This document shows, one piece after another, positions 28,072 to 36,333 of a DNA stretch of 64,000 bases (positions are counted from its first letter, which is position 1; each line of letters begins with the position of its first letter). This DNA comes from an uncultured Bacilli bacterium. GTDB taxonomy: Bacteria > Bacillota_I > Bacilli_A > RF39 > UBA660. The position numbers were made by a program, and so were the translations under genes. The DNA lies in NCBI GenBank assembly GCA_934153675.1, contig CAKPFG010000002.1, positions 112,002-176,001 on the forward strand, read 5' to 3'. The notes under the pieces were generated by a model. It ran no database searches, had not been told where the DNA came from, and saw only the letters and a program-made list of their open reading frames with translations.

Positions 28072-29877
28072 ATGAAAAAGAAAAATATTGCTATTATTGC
28101 TCACGTAGATCATGGTAAGACAACATTAGTTGATAAATTACTTCAAGCTTCTGGAACTTTTCGTGATAATGAAAATGTTCAAGAACGTGTTATGGATTCT
28201 AATGATATAGAACGTGAACGTGGTATTACTATTTTAGCCAAAACTACGGCTATTAATTATAAAGGCTATAGAATAAATATATTGGATACACCAGGTCATG
28301 CTGATTTTGGTGGGGAAGTTGAACGTATTATGAATATGGTGGATAGTGTTTTACTAGTTGTAGATGCATATGAAGGCACAATGCCACAAACACGATTTGT
28401 TTTAAAAAAAGCATTAGAAGCACATGTAAAACCTATTGTTGTTGTTAATAAAATAGATAAACCAGCTGCTCGTCCAAAAGAGGTAATTGATGAGGTAATG
28501 GAATTATTTATTGATTTGGGTGCAGATATAGAAGATTTAGATTTTCCAAGGGTTTATGTATCAGCAATAAATGGTACATCAAGTTTTTCTCCTGATATTT
28601 CTACTCAGGAGCGTGATATGACTAAAGTTCTTGACCTTATAATAGAAAACGCTTTAGACCCTAAAGTTAGTGAAGGTTCTTTACAATTTCAACCAGCTTT
28701 ACTTGATTATAATGATTTCGTTGGAAGGATTGGTATTGGTCTTGTTAAAAGAGGTAATATAAAATTGAATCAAATGGTAAGTTGTGTTAGAACGGATGGT
28801 ACTATAAAACAGTTTAGAATAGCAAAAATGTATGGATTCTTAGGCCTTAAAAGAATAGAAATAGAAAGTGCAGAGGCAGGAGATATTATTGCTATAGCAG
28901 GATTACCAGATATTTCTGTTGGTGAAACTGTATGTGAGGTAGGTAAGGAAGAAGCACTTCCGTTACTTAGAATAGATGAGCCTACATTACAAATGAACTT
29001 TGGTGTTAATACTAGTCCATTTTGTGGACGTGATGGGAAGTTAGTAACTGCTCGTAAAATTGAGGAAAGACTATTTAAAGAAACTGAAAGAGATGTATCT
29101 TTAAAGGTGGAACAATATGATAATGAAACCTGGACAGTGTCAGGACGTGGAGAACTTCATTTAGGAATATTAATAGAAAATATGCGTCGTGAAGGCTATG
29201 AACTTCAAGTTTCAAAACCTGAAGTAATTGTGAAGGAAATTGATGGGGTTAAATGTGAACCATATGAGGAGTTACAAATTGAGTGTCCTGAAGATTGTGT
29301 TGGTAACATTATAGAGCAATTAGGTACACGTGGTGCTAATATGATTAATATGAGTAATGTAAATGGTCATACGAGACTTTTATATGATATTCCGTCAAGA
29401 GGACTTATTGGCTTTACTACTGATTTTATGACAACAACTAAAGGTTATGGTGTAATGAATCATTCCTTTAAAGAATACAAACCATTTGAAAATGTTGATA
29501 TTGGAGAAAGAAAACTAGGTGTTTTAGTTTCTATGGATAATGGAAAATCAACAGCTTATGCTTTAGGTGGTTTGGAAGATCGCGGTATAATGTTTATTGA
29601 ACCAGGCGAAGAAATATATGAGGGTATGATAGTTGGAGAACATTCAAGGGAAAATGATTTGGCTGTTAATGTTATAAAAGGTAAAAATTTAACTAATACA
29701 AGAAGTGCTGGTAAGGACCATACAGTTGTATTAAAAAGGCCAAGGACAATTACTTTAGAGTATGCATTAGATTATATTAATTCAGATGAACTTGTTGAGG
29801 TTACTCCAAATCATATTAGACTTAGAAAGAAAATTTTAAATACTGAAATTAGAAAAAAATATGATAGTAAAAAATAG
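28072..29877 (+). CDS. typA: Ribosome-associated GTPase TypA/BipA
   Basis: Translational GTPase related to EF-G that helps ribosome assembly and growth under stress. G1 is AHVDHGKTT at residues 10-18, switch I RERGITI, G3 DTPGHADFGGE and G4 NKIDKP. The C-terminal part has the TypA-specific RGLIGF and KTLTN-like region (GKNLTNTRSAGKDHTV). I start at ATG 28072 (MKKKNIAI), with AGGAAG nine bases upstream; a GTG at 28063 is in frame but overlaps that site. Length 601 is normal. Confidence 0.95.
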   Translation: MKKKNIAIIAHVDHGKTTLVDKLLQASGTFRDNENVQERVMDSNDIERERGITILAKTTAINYKGYRINILDTPGHADFGGEVERIMNMVDSVLLVVDAYEGTMPQTRFVLKKALEAHVKPIVVVNKIDKPAARPKEVIDEVMELFIDLGADIEDLDFPRVYVSAINGTSSFSPDISTQERDMTKVLDLIIENALDPKVSEGSLQFQPALLDYNDFVGRIGIGLVKRGNIKLNQMVSCVRTDGTIKQFRIAKMYGFLGLKRIEIESAEAGDIIAIAGLPDISVGETVCEVGKEEALPLLRIDEPTLQMNFGVNTSPFCGRDGKLVTARKIEERLFKETERDVSLKVEQYDNETWTVSGRGELHLGILIENMRREGYELQVSKPEVIVKEIDGVKCEPYEELQIECPEDCVGNIIEQLGTRGANMINMSNVNGHTRLLYDIPSRGLIGFTTDFMTTTKGYGVMNHSFKEYKPFENVDIGERKLGVLVSMDNGKSTAYALGGLEDRGIMFIEPGEEIYEGMIVGEHSRENDLAVNVIKGKNLTNTRSAGKDHTVVLKRPRTITLEYALDYINSDELVEVTPNHIRLRKKILNTEIRKKYDSKK

Positions 29878-29906
29878 AGAAAATAATTTTATTTCTCTAT
29901 TTTTTT
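29875..29906. terminator. Bidirectional terminator between typA and the XRE gene
   Basis: Stem TAGAGAAA / TTTCTCTA, with a T run on the plus side and the A-rich 5' side giving Ts on the minus strand. It contains the ends of both convergent genes. Confidence 0.7.
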
Positions 29907-30113
29907 AAAAAAATCTGTAATATCTACGTCAAGTGCAATTGCTATTTGTTCTAAGGTATCTATTGAAATGGTTTGTCTCGTTTTTGATTCCAATTTAGCG
30001 ATAAAGCTATCGCTTAAATAAAGTCGACTAGCCAAATCATGTTGTTTTAAGCCTTTTTGTAATCTATATTTTTTAATATTTTTACCTATTGTATTATATA
30101 TATCATTTTCCAT
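29889..30113 (-). CDS. XRE-family HTH repressor, 74 residues
   Basis: Single lambda-repressor-like helix-turn-helix domain: IGKNIKKYRLQKGLKQHDLA, then SRLYLSDSFIAKLESKTRQTI with the recognition helix, and the closing LEQIAIALDVDITDFF. No sensor domain. It is convergent with typA and divergent from parA, and a 12-base inverted repeat sits in the shared upstream region. Such stand-alone proteins often repress their own gene. Target genes are unknown. Confidence 0.85.
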   Translation of the reverse strand: MENDIYNTIGKNIKKYRLQKGLKQHDLASRLYLSDSFIAKLESKTRQTISIDTLEQIAIALDVDITDFFKKIEK

Positions 30114-30159
30114 AAAATCCCTCGATATCTTAAATATATTTTCTCATGAAAATGTTAGA

Positions 30160-30188
30160 AATATTATAGACAAATAGTCCATAATATT
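30160..30188. promoter_or_regulatory. Inverted repeat between XRE gene and parA (putative operator)
   Basis: AATATTATAGAC at 30160-30171 and GTCCATAATATT at 30177-30188 form a near-perfect 12-base inverted repeat around AAATA. It lies about 50 bases upstream of the XRE start on the minus strand and 170 bases before parA. Size and symmetry fit a homodimeric XRE repressor site. Confidence 0.45.
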
Positions 30189-30355
30189 TTGTCGCATTAA
30201 AGATTTTAGATAAATATGTTAATTTATTGTTTAATATTTTATTTTTGATAGTTATAATTGTTACTTTTTTTATTAATAATTCCTAAATAATAGATTTATT
30301 AATAAAAATGTGATAAGATAAATATGTATTATGTTTTAAAAAAGGTGATAAAAAT

Positions 30356-31141
30356 ATGGCAAAAATAATTGCATTTGTTAATCAAAAAGGAGGAGTAGGT
30401 AAAACTACTTCAAGTATTAATTTAGCTGCATCATTAGGATTACTTGGAAAAAAGACATTGTTGATAGATTTAGACCCTCAGGGTAATAGTACTACTGGAG
30501 TTGGTGTTAATAAAGGGGAAAATAAAGCTAGTGTATATGAGCTTTTTGTTTCTAAGGCTGATATAAAAGACGTTATTGTTAAAACTGCTTTTAAGAATTT
30601 ATATGTTATTCCTGCCTCAATAAATCTAGCTGGTGTGGATATGGAACTTATGGAGTTATCAAGACAAGATCCATCTTTTATTGCACAGTTACAATTAAAA
30701 GATAAATTGCAAATTGTTAAAGATGCTTTTGACTTTATAATTTTAGATTGTCCACCTTCATTGGGCTTAATAACAACTAATGCACTGGCAGCTTCAGATA
30801 GTGTAATAATACCTGTTCAATGTGAATTTTTTGCACTTGAGGGTATTATGCAACTTTTAAATTCTATTATGATTGCACAAAAAAAATTAAATCCTACTTT
30901 GGATATAGAAGGAGTTTTATTAACCATGCTTGATAATAGAACCAATCTTGGACTAGAAGTAGTAGAAGAAATAAAAAGTTATTTCAAGGACAAAGTTTAT
31001 GATACAATAATTCCTAGATTAGTTAGATTATCAGAGGCTCCAAGTCATGGAAAACCAATTCATGCTTATGATCCAAAAAGTAGAGGAACAGAAGCATATA
31101 TTAATTTAGCTAAAGAGGTGATTACAAAAAATGGAAACTAA
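30356..31141 (+). CDS. parA: Chromosome-partitioning ATPase ParA (Soj)
   Basis: Deviant Walker ATPase that works with ParB-parS in origin segregation and replication control. KGGVGKTTS at residues 11-19 is the deviant Walker A with the signature Lys11. DLDPQGNSTTG and LDCPPSLGLIT follow, with ARR-type positions in the tail (SEAPSHGKPI). Length 261 is normal. The three parS sites at 5.9-6.5 kb are the expected chromosomal targets. The gene overlaps parB by 11 bases. Confidence 0.95.
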   Translation: MAKIIAFVNQKGGVGKTTSSINLAASLGLLGKKTLLIDLDPQGNSTTGVGVNKGENKASVYELFVSKADIKDVIVKTAFKNLYVIPASINLAGVDMELMELSRQDPSFIAQLQLKDKLQIVKDAFDFIILDCPPSLGLITTNALAASDSVIIPVQCEFFALEGIMQLLNSIMIAQKKLNPTLDIEGVLLTMLDNRTNLGLEVVEEIKSYFKDKVYDTIIPRLVRLSEAPSHGKPIHAYDPKSRGTEAYINLAKEVITKNGN

Positions 31142-32009
31142 AAAAAGAGCATTGGGCATAGGGTTAGAACAATTATTTAATAATGAAAATTTGGATTTAC
31201 AAAGTTTTGAACAACATGTATACGAAACTACTAATAAAGAAGAAATAATAGAAGTATCCCTTTCTTCTTTAAGACCTAATCCATATCAACCAAGAAAAGT
31301 ATTTGAAGAAAGTGCATTAACAGATCTTGCGAGTTCTATAAAAGAACATGGCGTTTTTCAACCAATAATTATTAAAAAAAGCATTAAAGGATATGAAATA
31401 ATTGCTGGTGAAAGAAGGGTTAGAGCTTCTAAATTAGCTGGCCTTGATAAGATACCTGCTATTGTTAGAAATTTAAATGATGAACAAATGATGGAAATAG
31501 CTCTACTTGAAAATTTGCAAAGAGAGAATTTGAGTGCAATAGAAGAAGCGAAGGCTTACAAATCAATGATAGAAAATTTACATTTAACGCAGGAACAACT
31601 GGCATTGAAAATTGGAAAAAGTAGAAGTCATATTACCAATATACTGGGACTTTTGCGATTACCAGATGAAGTCCAAAATTTAGTGGTTAATAAAAAAATA
31701 AGTATGGGACATGCTAGAGTTTTAAGTAAGTTGGAAAATGATGAAAAAATAATTGAAATGGCAAAAGAAATAGTTGATAAAAAATTACCAGTTAGGAATG
31801 TAGAAGATTTATCTGCAAATAGTGAAAAAAAAGTAAAAAATATAAGACATCATTCTAATATTAATAATTCTTATGCTCATGTGGAAGAAATGTTAAAAGA
31901 AAAATTGGATACTAAAGTAAGAATTAAAGATAATAAAATAGAAATATCATTTACTAATGTAGCAGATTTAAATAGAATTTTAGATATGATTAATATTGGA
32001 GGAGAGTAG
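31131..32009 (+). CDS. parB: Chromosome-partitioning protein ParB (Spo0J)
   Basis: CTP-dependent sliding clamp that loads at parS. The N-terminal ParA-interacting stretch is KKRALGIGLEQLF. The CTPase/ParB-box motif reads PNPYQPRK, with GERRVRASKLAG following, then the helix-turn-helix TQEQLALKIGKSRSHITNIL that reads parS, and a C-terminal dimerisation helix. Length 292 is normal. Spo0J also links segregation to sporulation entry in Bacillus. Confidence 0.95.
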   Translation: METKKRALGIGLEQLFNNENLDLQSFEQHVYETTNKEEIIEVSLSSLRPNPYQPRKVFEESALTDLASSIKEHGVFQPIIIKKSIKGYEIIAGERRVRASKLAGLDKIPAIVRNLNDEQMMEIALLENLQRENLSAIEEAKAYKSMIENLHLTQEQLALKIGKSRSHITNILGLLRLPDEVQNLVVNKKISMGHARVLSKLENDEKIIEMAKEIVDKKLPVRNVEDLSANSEKKVKNIRHHSNINNSYAHVEEMLKEKLDTKVRIKDNKIEISFTNVADLNRILDMINIGGE

Positions 32010-32010
32010 A

Positions 32011-32790
32011 TTGTTTAGTAAGGCATTTGTACAGGCAATAGTTGTTTTGATATTGTGTTTGATATTGTGTTATATATCAAAAAAAATTATTAGTAAATTA
32101 CTTCGTATTAAATCAAGTAAAATACCAAAAAATAGACAAAAAAGTATTATTAGTCTTATTAGTAATGTTGCTAGAGTATTTATTATTTTTATATCTATAA
32201 CAATAATTTTAGAAGGATATGGGATTGATACTAAATCATTTATTACCTCGCTTGGAGTATTTAGTTTGGTAATAGGACTTGCTTTACAAGACTTACTTAA
32301 AGATTTAATTACTGGATTTTCAATTATATTAGAGGGTCACTTTAATATTGGAGATTGGGTTTTAATTAATTCATTTAAAGGTGAAGTAATATCTTGTAGT
32401 TTGCGTACAACAAAAATTAAAGCGTATACTGGTGAAATTAAGGTGATTTCAAACAGAAATATTACAGAGCTCATTAACTATAGTATGGATGATTGTATAT
32501 CTATTGTTGATGTTGAGGTTGCATATGAAGAAAATCTTGATAATGTAGATACAATTATTAAAAATATGTGTAATGAATTTAAGAACGAAAAATTTGTTCA
32601 TAATATTGATTTTTTAGGGCTTAATACTATTGGTTCAAATGGATTAGAATTTAGACTAGCGATAAAGAGTAGCTATTCTAATTCATTTGCTATTACTAGA
32701 AATTTAAAAAGAAAAATAGTAGATACTTTTGAGGAAAATAATATTACAATTCCATATCAACAGGTGGTGCTTCATAATGCAAAATTATAA
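32011..32790 (+). CDS. Small-conductance mechanosensitive channel, MscS family
   Basis: Three N-terminal hydrophobic helices, of which the pore-lining third is GVFSLVIGLALQDLLKDLITG. The beta domain begins HFNIGDWV and continues through the vestibule region (TTKIKAYTGEIKVISNRNI). I infer a TTG start at 32011 (LFSKAFVQ) because GGAGGAG at 31998-32004 is spaced correctly; an in-frame TTG at 31996 would overlap parB. About 259 residues, normal for short MscS proteins. Sits in the parB-DUF951 interval, as in many Bacilli. Confidence 0.88.
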   Translation: MFSKAFVQAIVVLILCLILCYISKKIISKLLRIKSSKIPKNRQKSIISLISNVARVFIIFISITIILEGYGIDTKSFITSLGVFSLVIGLALQDLLKDLITGFSIILEGHFNIGDWVLINSFKGEVISCSLRTTKIKAYTGEIKVISNRNITELINYSMDDCISIVDVEVAYEENLDNVDTIIKNMCNEFKNEKFVHNIDFLGLNTIGSNGLEFRLAIKSSYSNSFAITRNLKRKIVDTFEENNITIPYQQVVLHNAKL

Positions 32791-32959
32791 ATTAGGTAGT
32801 ACAGTAATAATGAAAAAAAACCATCCTTGTGGAGAAAATGTATTTAATATTACAAGAGTAGGTGCGGATATAAAAATAAAGTGTGAGAAGTGTGGTAGAA
32901 CGATTATGCTTTCCCGTCTAGATTTTAATAAAAAATTGAAGAAAGTTGTATCTTTTTAG
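32777..32959 (+). CDS. DUF951 small zinc-ribbon-like protein
   Basis: 60 residues from ATG 32777 (MQNYKLGS), preceded by AGGTGGTG inside the end of mscS, which it overlaps by 14 bases. KKNHPCGENVFNITRVGAD-IKIKCEKCGRTIMLSR is the DUF951 pattern, with three cysteines. The family is universally found next to parB/ychF in Firmicutes, and its function is unknown. A longer in-frame start at 32729 has no ribosome binding site. Confidence 0.85.
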   Translation: MQNYKLGSTVIMKKNHPCGENVFNITRVGADIKIKCEKCGRTIMLSRLDFNKKLKKVVSF

Positions 32960-32970
32960 GAGGATTTAGT

Positions 32971-34482
32971 ATGTCTAAGAAAACAGAAAGAATGAAAAGA
33001 AACCTGAAAAAACAGGGACCTATAACAACTATTATTATATTGTGTTTAATAATAGCTTTATTCAGTCTTATATTAAATTTATTTAAAATTAGTGGTAATA
33101 TAACTGAGGCGGGAACACTTGAAACTTCATTAATTACAGTTAATAATATATTTAGTAAGGATGGGGTTAAATATCTTTTAAATAACTCTATTATTAATTT
33201 TTCTTTGATGAATTGCTTAATATATGTTATTATGTCATTGATAGCTGTTTCTATGCTGGAATCTAGTGGTTTGTTAAACTATATATTATCTTTTTTTAAA
33301 AAAATAAAACCTAAATATGTTACATTAATATTTATTTTTATTGGTATAGTTTCAACTTTATTAGGGGATTTTAGCTATGCATTATTATTGCCTTTAGCTG
33401 GTGTTTCTTATAAGATACTTGGACGAAATCCATCACTTGGTATTATAACTATGTTTGTAGGAATAACGATAGGTTATGGGACTGGTATTGTACCAAATTA
33501 TCAAGATTATCTATTAGGACAAATAACTACCAAATCAGCAACTAGTATTGATGCTAATTATAATTATTATTTGTTTTCGAACTATTTTATATCTCTATCT
33601 AGTGTTTTAATATTAACTATATCATCAACTATTTTGATAGAAAAAACGTTGAGTAAAAAACTTGGAAGATATGATTATTGTGATAATTCTAAATTGTCAA
33701 AAAAAGCATTTGTTGTAACTTCAATAGTATTTTTTCTGTTTCTATTCTTGATTATATATTCTTTGATACCAAAAATGCCTTTTTCCGGCATGTTGTTGAA
33801 TGATAATTCAAATATATATGTGGTTCGTGTATTTGGTACATCTTCAGCGTTTGGTAATGGATATCCTCTTGTTATAGTAGGCATTTTTATAATTTGTAGT
33901 TATATATATGGTAGAATATCAGGTAATATTAGAAATAGTAATGATACTACCTATTGTTTAACTAGATCTTTTGAAAATACAGGATATATATTTGTTTTAC
34001 TTTTTTTTGCCTCTATTATGACTGGACTTTTAGAATGGTCTAATATTGGTAGGGTAATTGCTACTAATATAGTAGATTTTATTGGTAGTTTAAATTTTAG
34101 TGGAGTTTCTTTAATATTTGTAATATTCCTAGCTATTATTATTATTTCAATATTAATACCAACAGCACTTGTAAAATGGAGTGTAATCGCACCGGTATTT
34201 GTTCCTGTTCTTATGAGAGCAAATATAACCCCGTCCTTTGCTCAGACAATATTTGCATCTGCTGATGCTGTTGGAAAATTGTTTTCACCTATATATATAT
34301 ATTTAATAATTGCGATAGGATTTTTATACAAACATGACAAAAATATGAATACAAGTATATTTAGTACAATGAAAAAAATGATGCCAACTATACTTTTATT
34401 GTCCTTAATTTATTTAATAATTATTTTAGGATGGTATTTAATTGGTTTACCACTTGGAATAAATTCAAATATAACAATGTAA
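32971..34482 (+). CDS. AbgT-family transporter
   Basis: 503 residues with about 12 hydrophobic segments. Family marks of AbgT (p-aminobenzoyl-glutamate/sulfonamide transport) include the SMLESSGLL loop, a hydrophilic hairpin GDFSYALLLPLAG, and the LVKWSVIAPVFVPVLMRANI segment with ADAVGKLFSPI near the end. Characterised members export antimetabolites or import p-aminobenzoyl-glutamate by proton coupling; the substrate here is not known. AGGAGG precedes ATG 32971. Ends in a strong terminator. Confidence 0.85.
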   Translation: MSKKTERMKRNLKKQGPITTIIILCLIIALFSLILNLFKISGNITEAGTLETSLITVNNIFSKDGVKYLLNNSIINFSLMNCLIYVIMSLIAVSMLESSGLLNYILSFFKKIKPKYVTLIFIFIGIVSTLLGDFSYALLLPLAGVSYKILGRNPSLGIITMFVGITIGYGTGIVPNYQDYLLGQITTKSATSIDANYNYYLFSNYFISLSSVLILTISSTILIEKTLSKKLGRYDYCDNSKLSKKAFVVTSIVFFLFLFLIIYSLIPKMPFSGMLLNDNSNIYVVRVFGTSSAFGNGYPLVIVGIFIICSYIYGRISGNIRNSNDTTYCLTRSFENTGYIFVLLFFASIMTGLLEWSNIGRVIATNIVDFIGSLNFSGVSLIFVIFLAIIIISILIPTALVKWSVIAPVFVPVLMRANITPSFAQTIFASADAVGKLFSPIYIYLIIAIGFLYKHDKNMNTSIFSTMKKMMPTILLLSLIYLIIILGWYLIGLPLGINSNITM

Positions 34483-34489
34483 TTTCTAT

Positions 34490-34527
34490 AAGAGTATTGA
34501 TACATTTCAATACTCTTTTCTTTTTTT
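34490..34527 (+). terminator. Terminator after the AbgT gene
   Basis: Perfect ten-pair stem AAGAGTATTG / CAATACTCTT with an eight-base loop and a T-rich tail. It isolates the following pilin-like gene. Confidence 0.85.
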
Positions 34528-34564
34528 ATAGATTGTGATATTATGAATATGAAAGGTAGAATAT

Positions 34565-35830
34565 ATGAAAAATAAAAAAGCATTTACATTAATAGAATTA
34601 ATAGCCGTATTAGTAATACTAGCTATATTAGCACTAATAGTAACCCCAATTGTATTAAATATCGTAAAACACTCTAAGGAATCAGCTAATAAAAGAAGTG
34701 TTGATGCATACGGAAAAAGTATAGAACTTGCCGTAGCTAATTATTTACTAGATAAAGGAGAATTTCCAACAAACATAAGTGATTTAAAAATTGAATACTC
34801 AGGGGAAGAGGTTATATGTAATATTTCTCTATTAAATGAAGATTCAAGTGTATACTTATCAGAATGCAAAGTAGGAAGTAGTGATGTAAAGGATAAAAAT
34901 ACTAGCGATGGATGGTATCACTATGGTAAAAAAAGTTTAACTAATGAAGAATATGTTGATATGTATGGAAAATCATTAGAAAAAGCTATCAGTGAATATA
35001 AAGCAAGTAATAATAAATTACCAGAAGATTATCAAACTTTAAAGTTAGATTATAATTTAAAAAGTATCAAATGTAATGTTACCATTAATTATGATGGTAC
35101 GGTATATTTAACAGAATGTATTCTTGATAAAAAAGAAGTAAAAGATTCAAATAATGAAGATGGATATTATCACTATGGAAAAATAAAGTATAAAGCCTAT
35201 AAAATAGGCGATGAAATAACATATAATGGTATTAATTTTTATGTTATAGAAAATAGTGATGAGAATAGTGATTCTGTAACACTACTAAAAAGAGAACCAT
35301 TAACAGTAGCTGAAGTAAATAAATATGGTGTAGGACATGTTAATGTCAATGTCTATTCGGATTATAAAGGGACAGCCTATGATGATAATGGATACGGAGG
35401 AATGGCATACTATTCAAGTTCAACATGTGGATATAATGGTTCTAAATGGATAGGTACAGGATGTACGACAGATTATGCAAAAAGCGAAGTAAAATATGTA
35501 GTTGATGCATGGGTATTAGATAAACTAAAGGCAAGTGACCTAAAAGAGGATAAAACCGGCTATAGTGCAAGATTAATAACATATAATGAATTGACAAGCA
35601 ACTTAGGATATCAAAAGACAAATGATTCACCGCTTCCACCATCAAGCAATGGAGAAACCCCAAGTTGGGTATATAATAGTAGCCATAGGTATTGGACGAT
35701 GAGTCAATGGGGAGATTTCCCTCCTAACGTGTGGACTGTGGGCGGCAATGGCAACCTGTATAGCTCCTATGAGAGTAACTACGACGGTTCCGTGCGCCCC
35801 GTTATAACCCTCTTAAAATCTGCTATCTAA
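34565..35830 (+). CDS. Pilin-like surface protein with GC-rich variable-type C-terminus
   Basis: 421 residues. The N-terminus is a class III/type IV prepilin signal, KNKKAFTLIELIAVLVILAI, with the peptidase cut before Phe and Glu5 of the mature protein present. Two tandem repeats of about 75 residues follow (VDAYGKSIELAVANY... and VDMYGKSLEKAISEY..., each ending in a YHYGK motif). After that comes a unique domain, IGDEITYNGINFYVIENS, with two cysteines in CGYNGSKWIGTGC. The last 45 residues run from YWTMSQWGD through NVWTVGGNGNLYSSYESN to VRPVITLLKSAI. Their codons (GGC, GTG, CTG, CGC, CCC, TCC) are unlike the rest of this AT-rich gene. This end resembles the C-type-lectin variable domain of DGR targets. 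The gene stands alone between a terminator and a small RNA unit. Confidence 0.8.
   Translation: MKNKKAFTLIELIAVLVILAILALIVTPIVLNIVKHSKESANKRSVDAYGKSIELAVANYLLDKGEFPTNISDLKIEYSGEEVICNISLLNEDSSVYLSECKVGSSDVKDKNTSDGWYHYGKKSLTNEEYVDMYGKSLEKAISEYKASNNKLPEDYQTLKLDYNLKSIKCNVTINYDGTVYLTECILDKKEVKDSNNEDGYYHYGKIKYKAYKIGDEITYNGINFYVIENSDENSDSVTLLKREPLTVAEVNKYGVGHVNVNVYSDYKGTAYDDNGYGGMAYYSSSTCGYNGSKWIGTGCTTDYAKSEVKYVVDAWVLDKLKASDLKEDKTGYSARLITYNELTSNLGYQKTNDSPLPPSSNGETPSWVYNSSHRYWTMSQWGDFPPNVWTVGGNGNLYSSYESNYDGSVRPVITLLKSAI
35690..35830 (+). other. Candidate DGR variable region (VR)
   Basis: Hand count: 55 G/C in the 100 bases 35711-35810, against 13 of 60 in 35221-35280 of the same gene. The encoded stretch is rich in Gly, Asn, Ser and Tyr, mostly in NNC or NNT codons (AAC, GGC, AGC, TCC, TAC, GAC, TAT). 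These are the products expected when AAC/AAT codons of a template are diversified at adenines. Invariant-looking words NVW, GNL and VRPV separate them. No template repeat or reverse transcriptase was seen in this window. Confidence 0.6.
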
Positions 35831-35901
35831 GAAGAAGGATAACAAAAATTAAAAAAGTAGAAAAGCTAAAAATATATTGTAAATGATACTTAATAATTTA
35901 T

Positions 35902-35923
35902 AATAATTTGTTCACAAATTATT
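35902..35923. repeat. Inverted repeat downstream of the pilin-like gene
   Basis: AATAATTTGT and ACAAATTATT around TC, about 70 bases after the stop. There is no T run on the plus strand, so it is a poor terminator. The rest of the 503-base gap 35831-36333 is very AT-rich and empty except for the small RNA unit at 36163-36282. Confidence 0.4.
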
Positions 35924-36162
35924 GTGAGTATAATTTTGTCGTTGAAAGTGATTTGCTATTTATACTATAGCGGGTAATACTTGCTAATATTTAAAAATTT
36001 TCAATAATTTTATAAGTTATTTGTAAATTTGAAAAAAATTAATATTTATATTTAGTATTGAAATATACTGAATATATATTTATCATTTGTAGATTTTTTC
36101 AATTTTCTTTACATATTTTTACATAAAAGTGAATAGAAATTAAATAAATTTTTGATAATATA

Positions 36163-36190
36163 TTGAACATAATATTTTAATTGATATAAT
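36163..36190 (+). promoter_or_regulatory. Sigma-A promoter of the small RNA unit
   Basis: TTGAAC at 36163-36168, 16-base spacer, TATAAT at 36185-36190. The predicted start near 36197 coincides with the first base of a hairpin. Confidence 0.65.
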
Positions 36191-36196
36191 TATATT

Positions 36197-36282
36197 GTAA
36201 TGTCATTATAGGGGAAAAGAAAAAATGAGCAGAAACTATAAAAGAGAAATGACATTAAAAATATCGTAATGATATTTTTTTC
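36197..36282 (+). ncRNA. Candidate small RNA with its own promoter and terminator
   Basis: A perfect ten-pair stem TAATGTCATT (36198-36207) / AATGACATTA (36248-36257) closes a 40-base purine-rich loop, containing AGGGGAAAAG and AGCAGAAACTATAAAAG. It is followed at once by a second hairpin AATATC / GATATT and a T run (terminator, to about 36282). The loop also contains a 14-codon ORF (MSRNYKREMTLKIS) with GGGGA upstream, so a leader peptide or tiny protein is an alternative. It does not match any riboswitch I can recall. Unit ends 50 bases before ychF. Confidence 0.5.
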
Positions 36283-36333
36283 TTGTAAAAAATTAGCAAA
36301 TATAGTAGAATATTTGTAGCTAGGAGATGGAAT

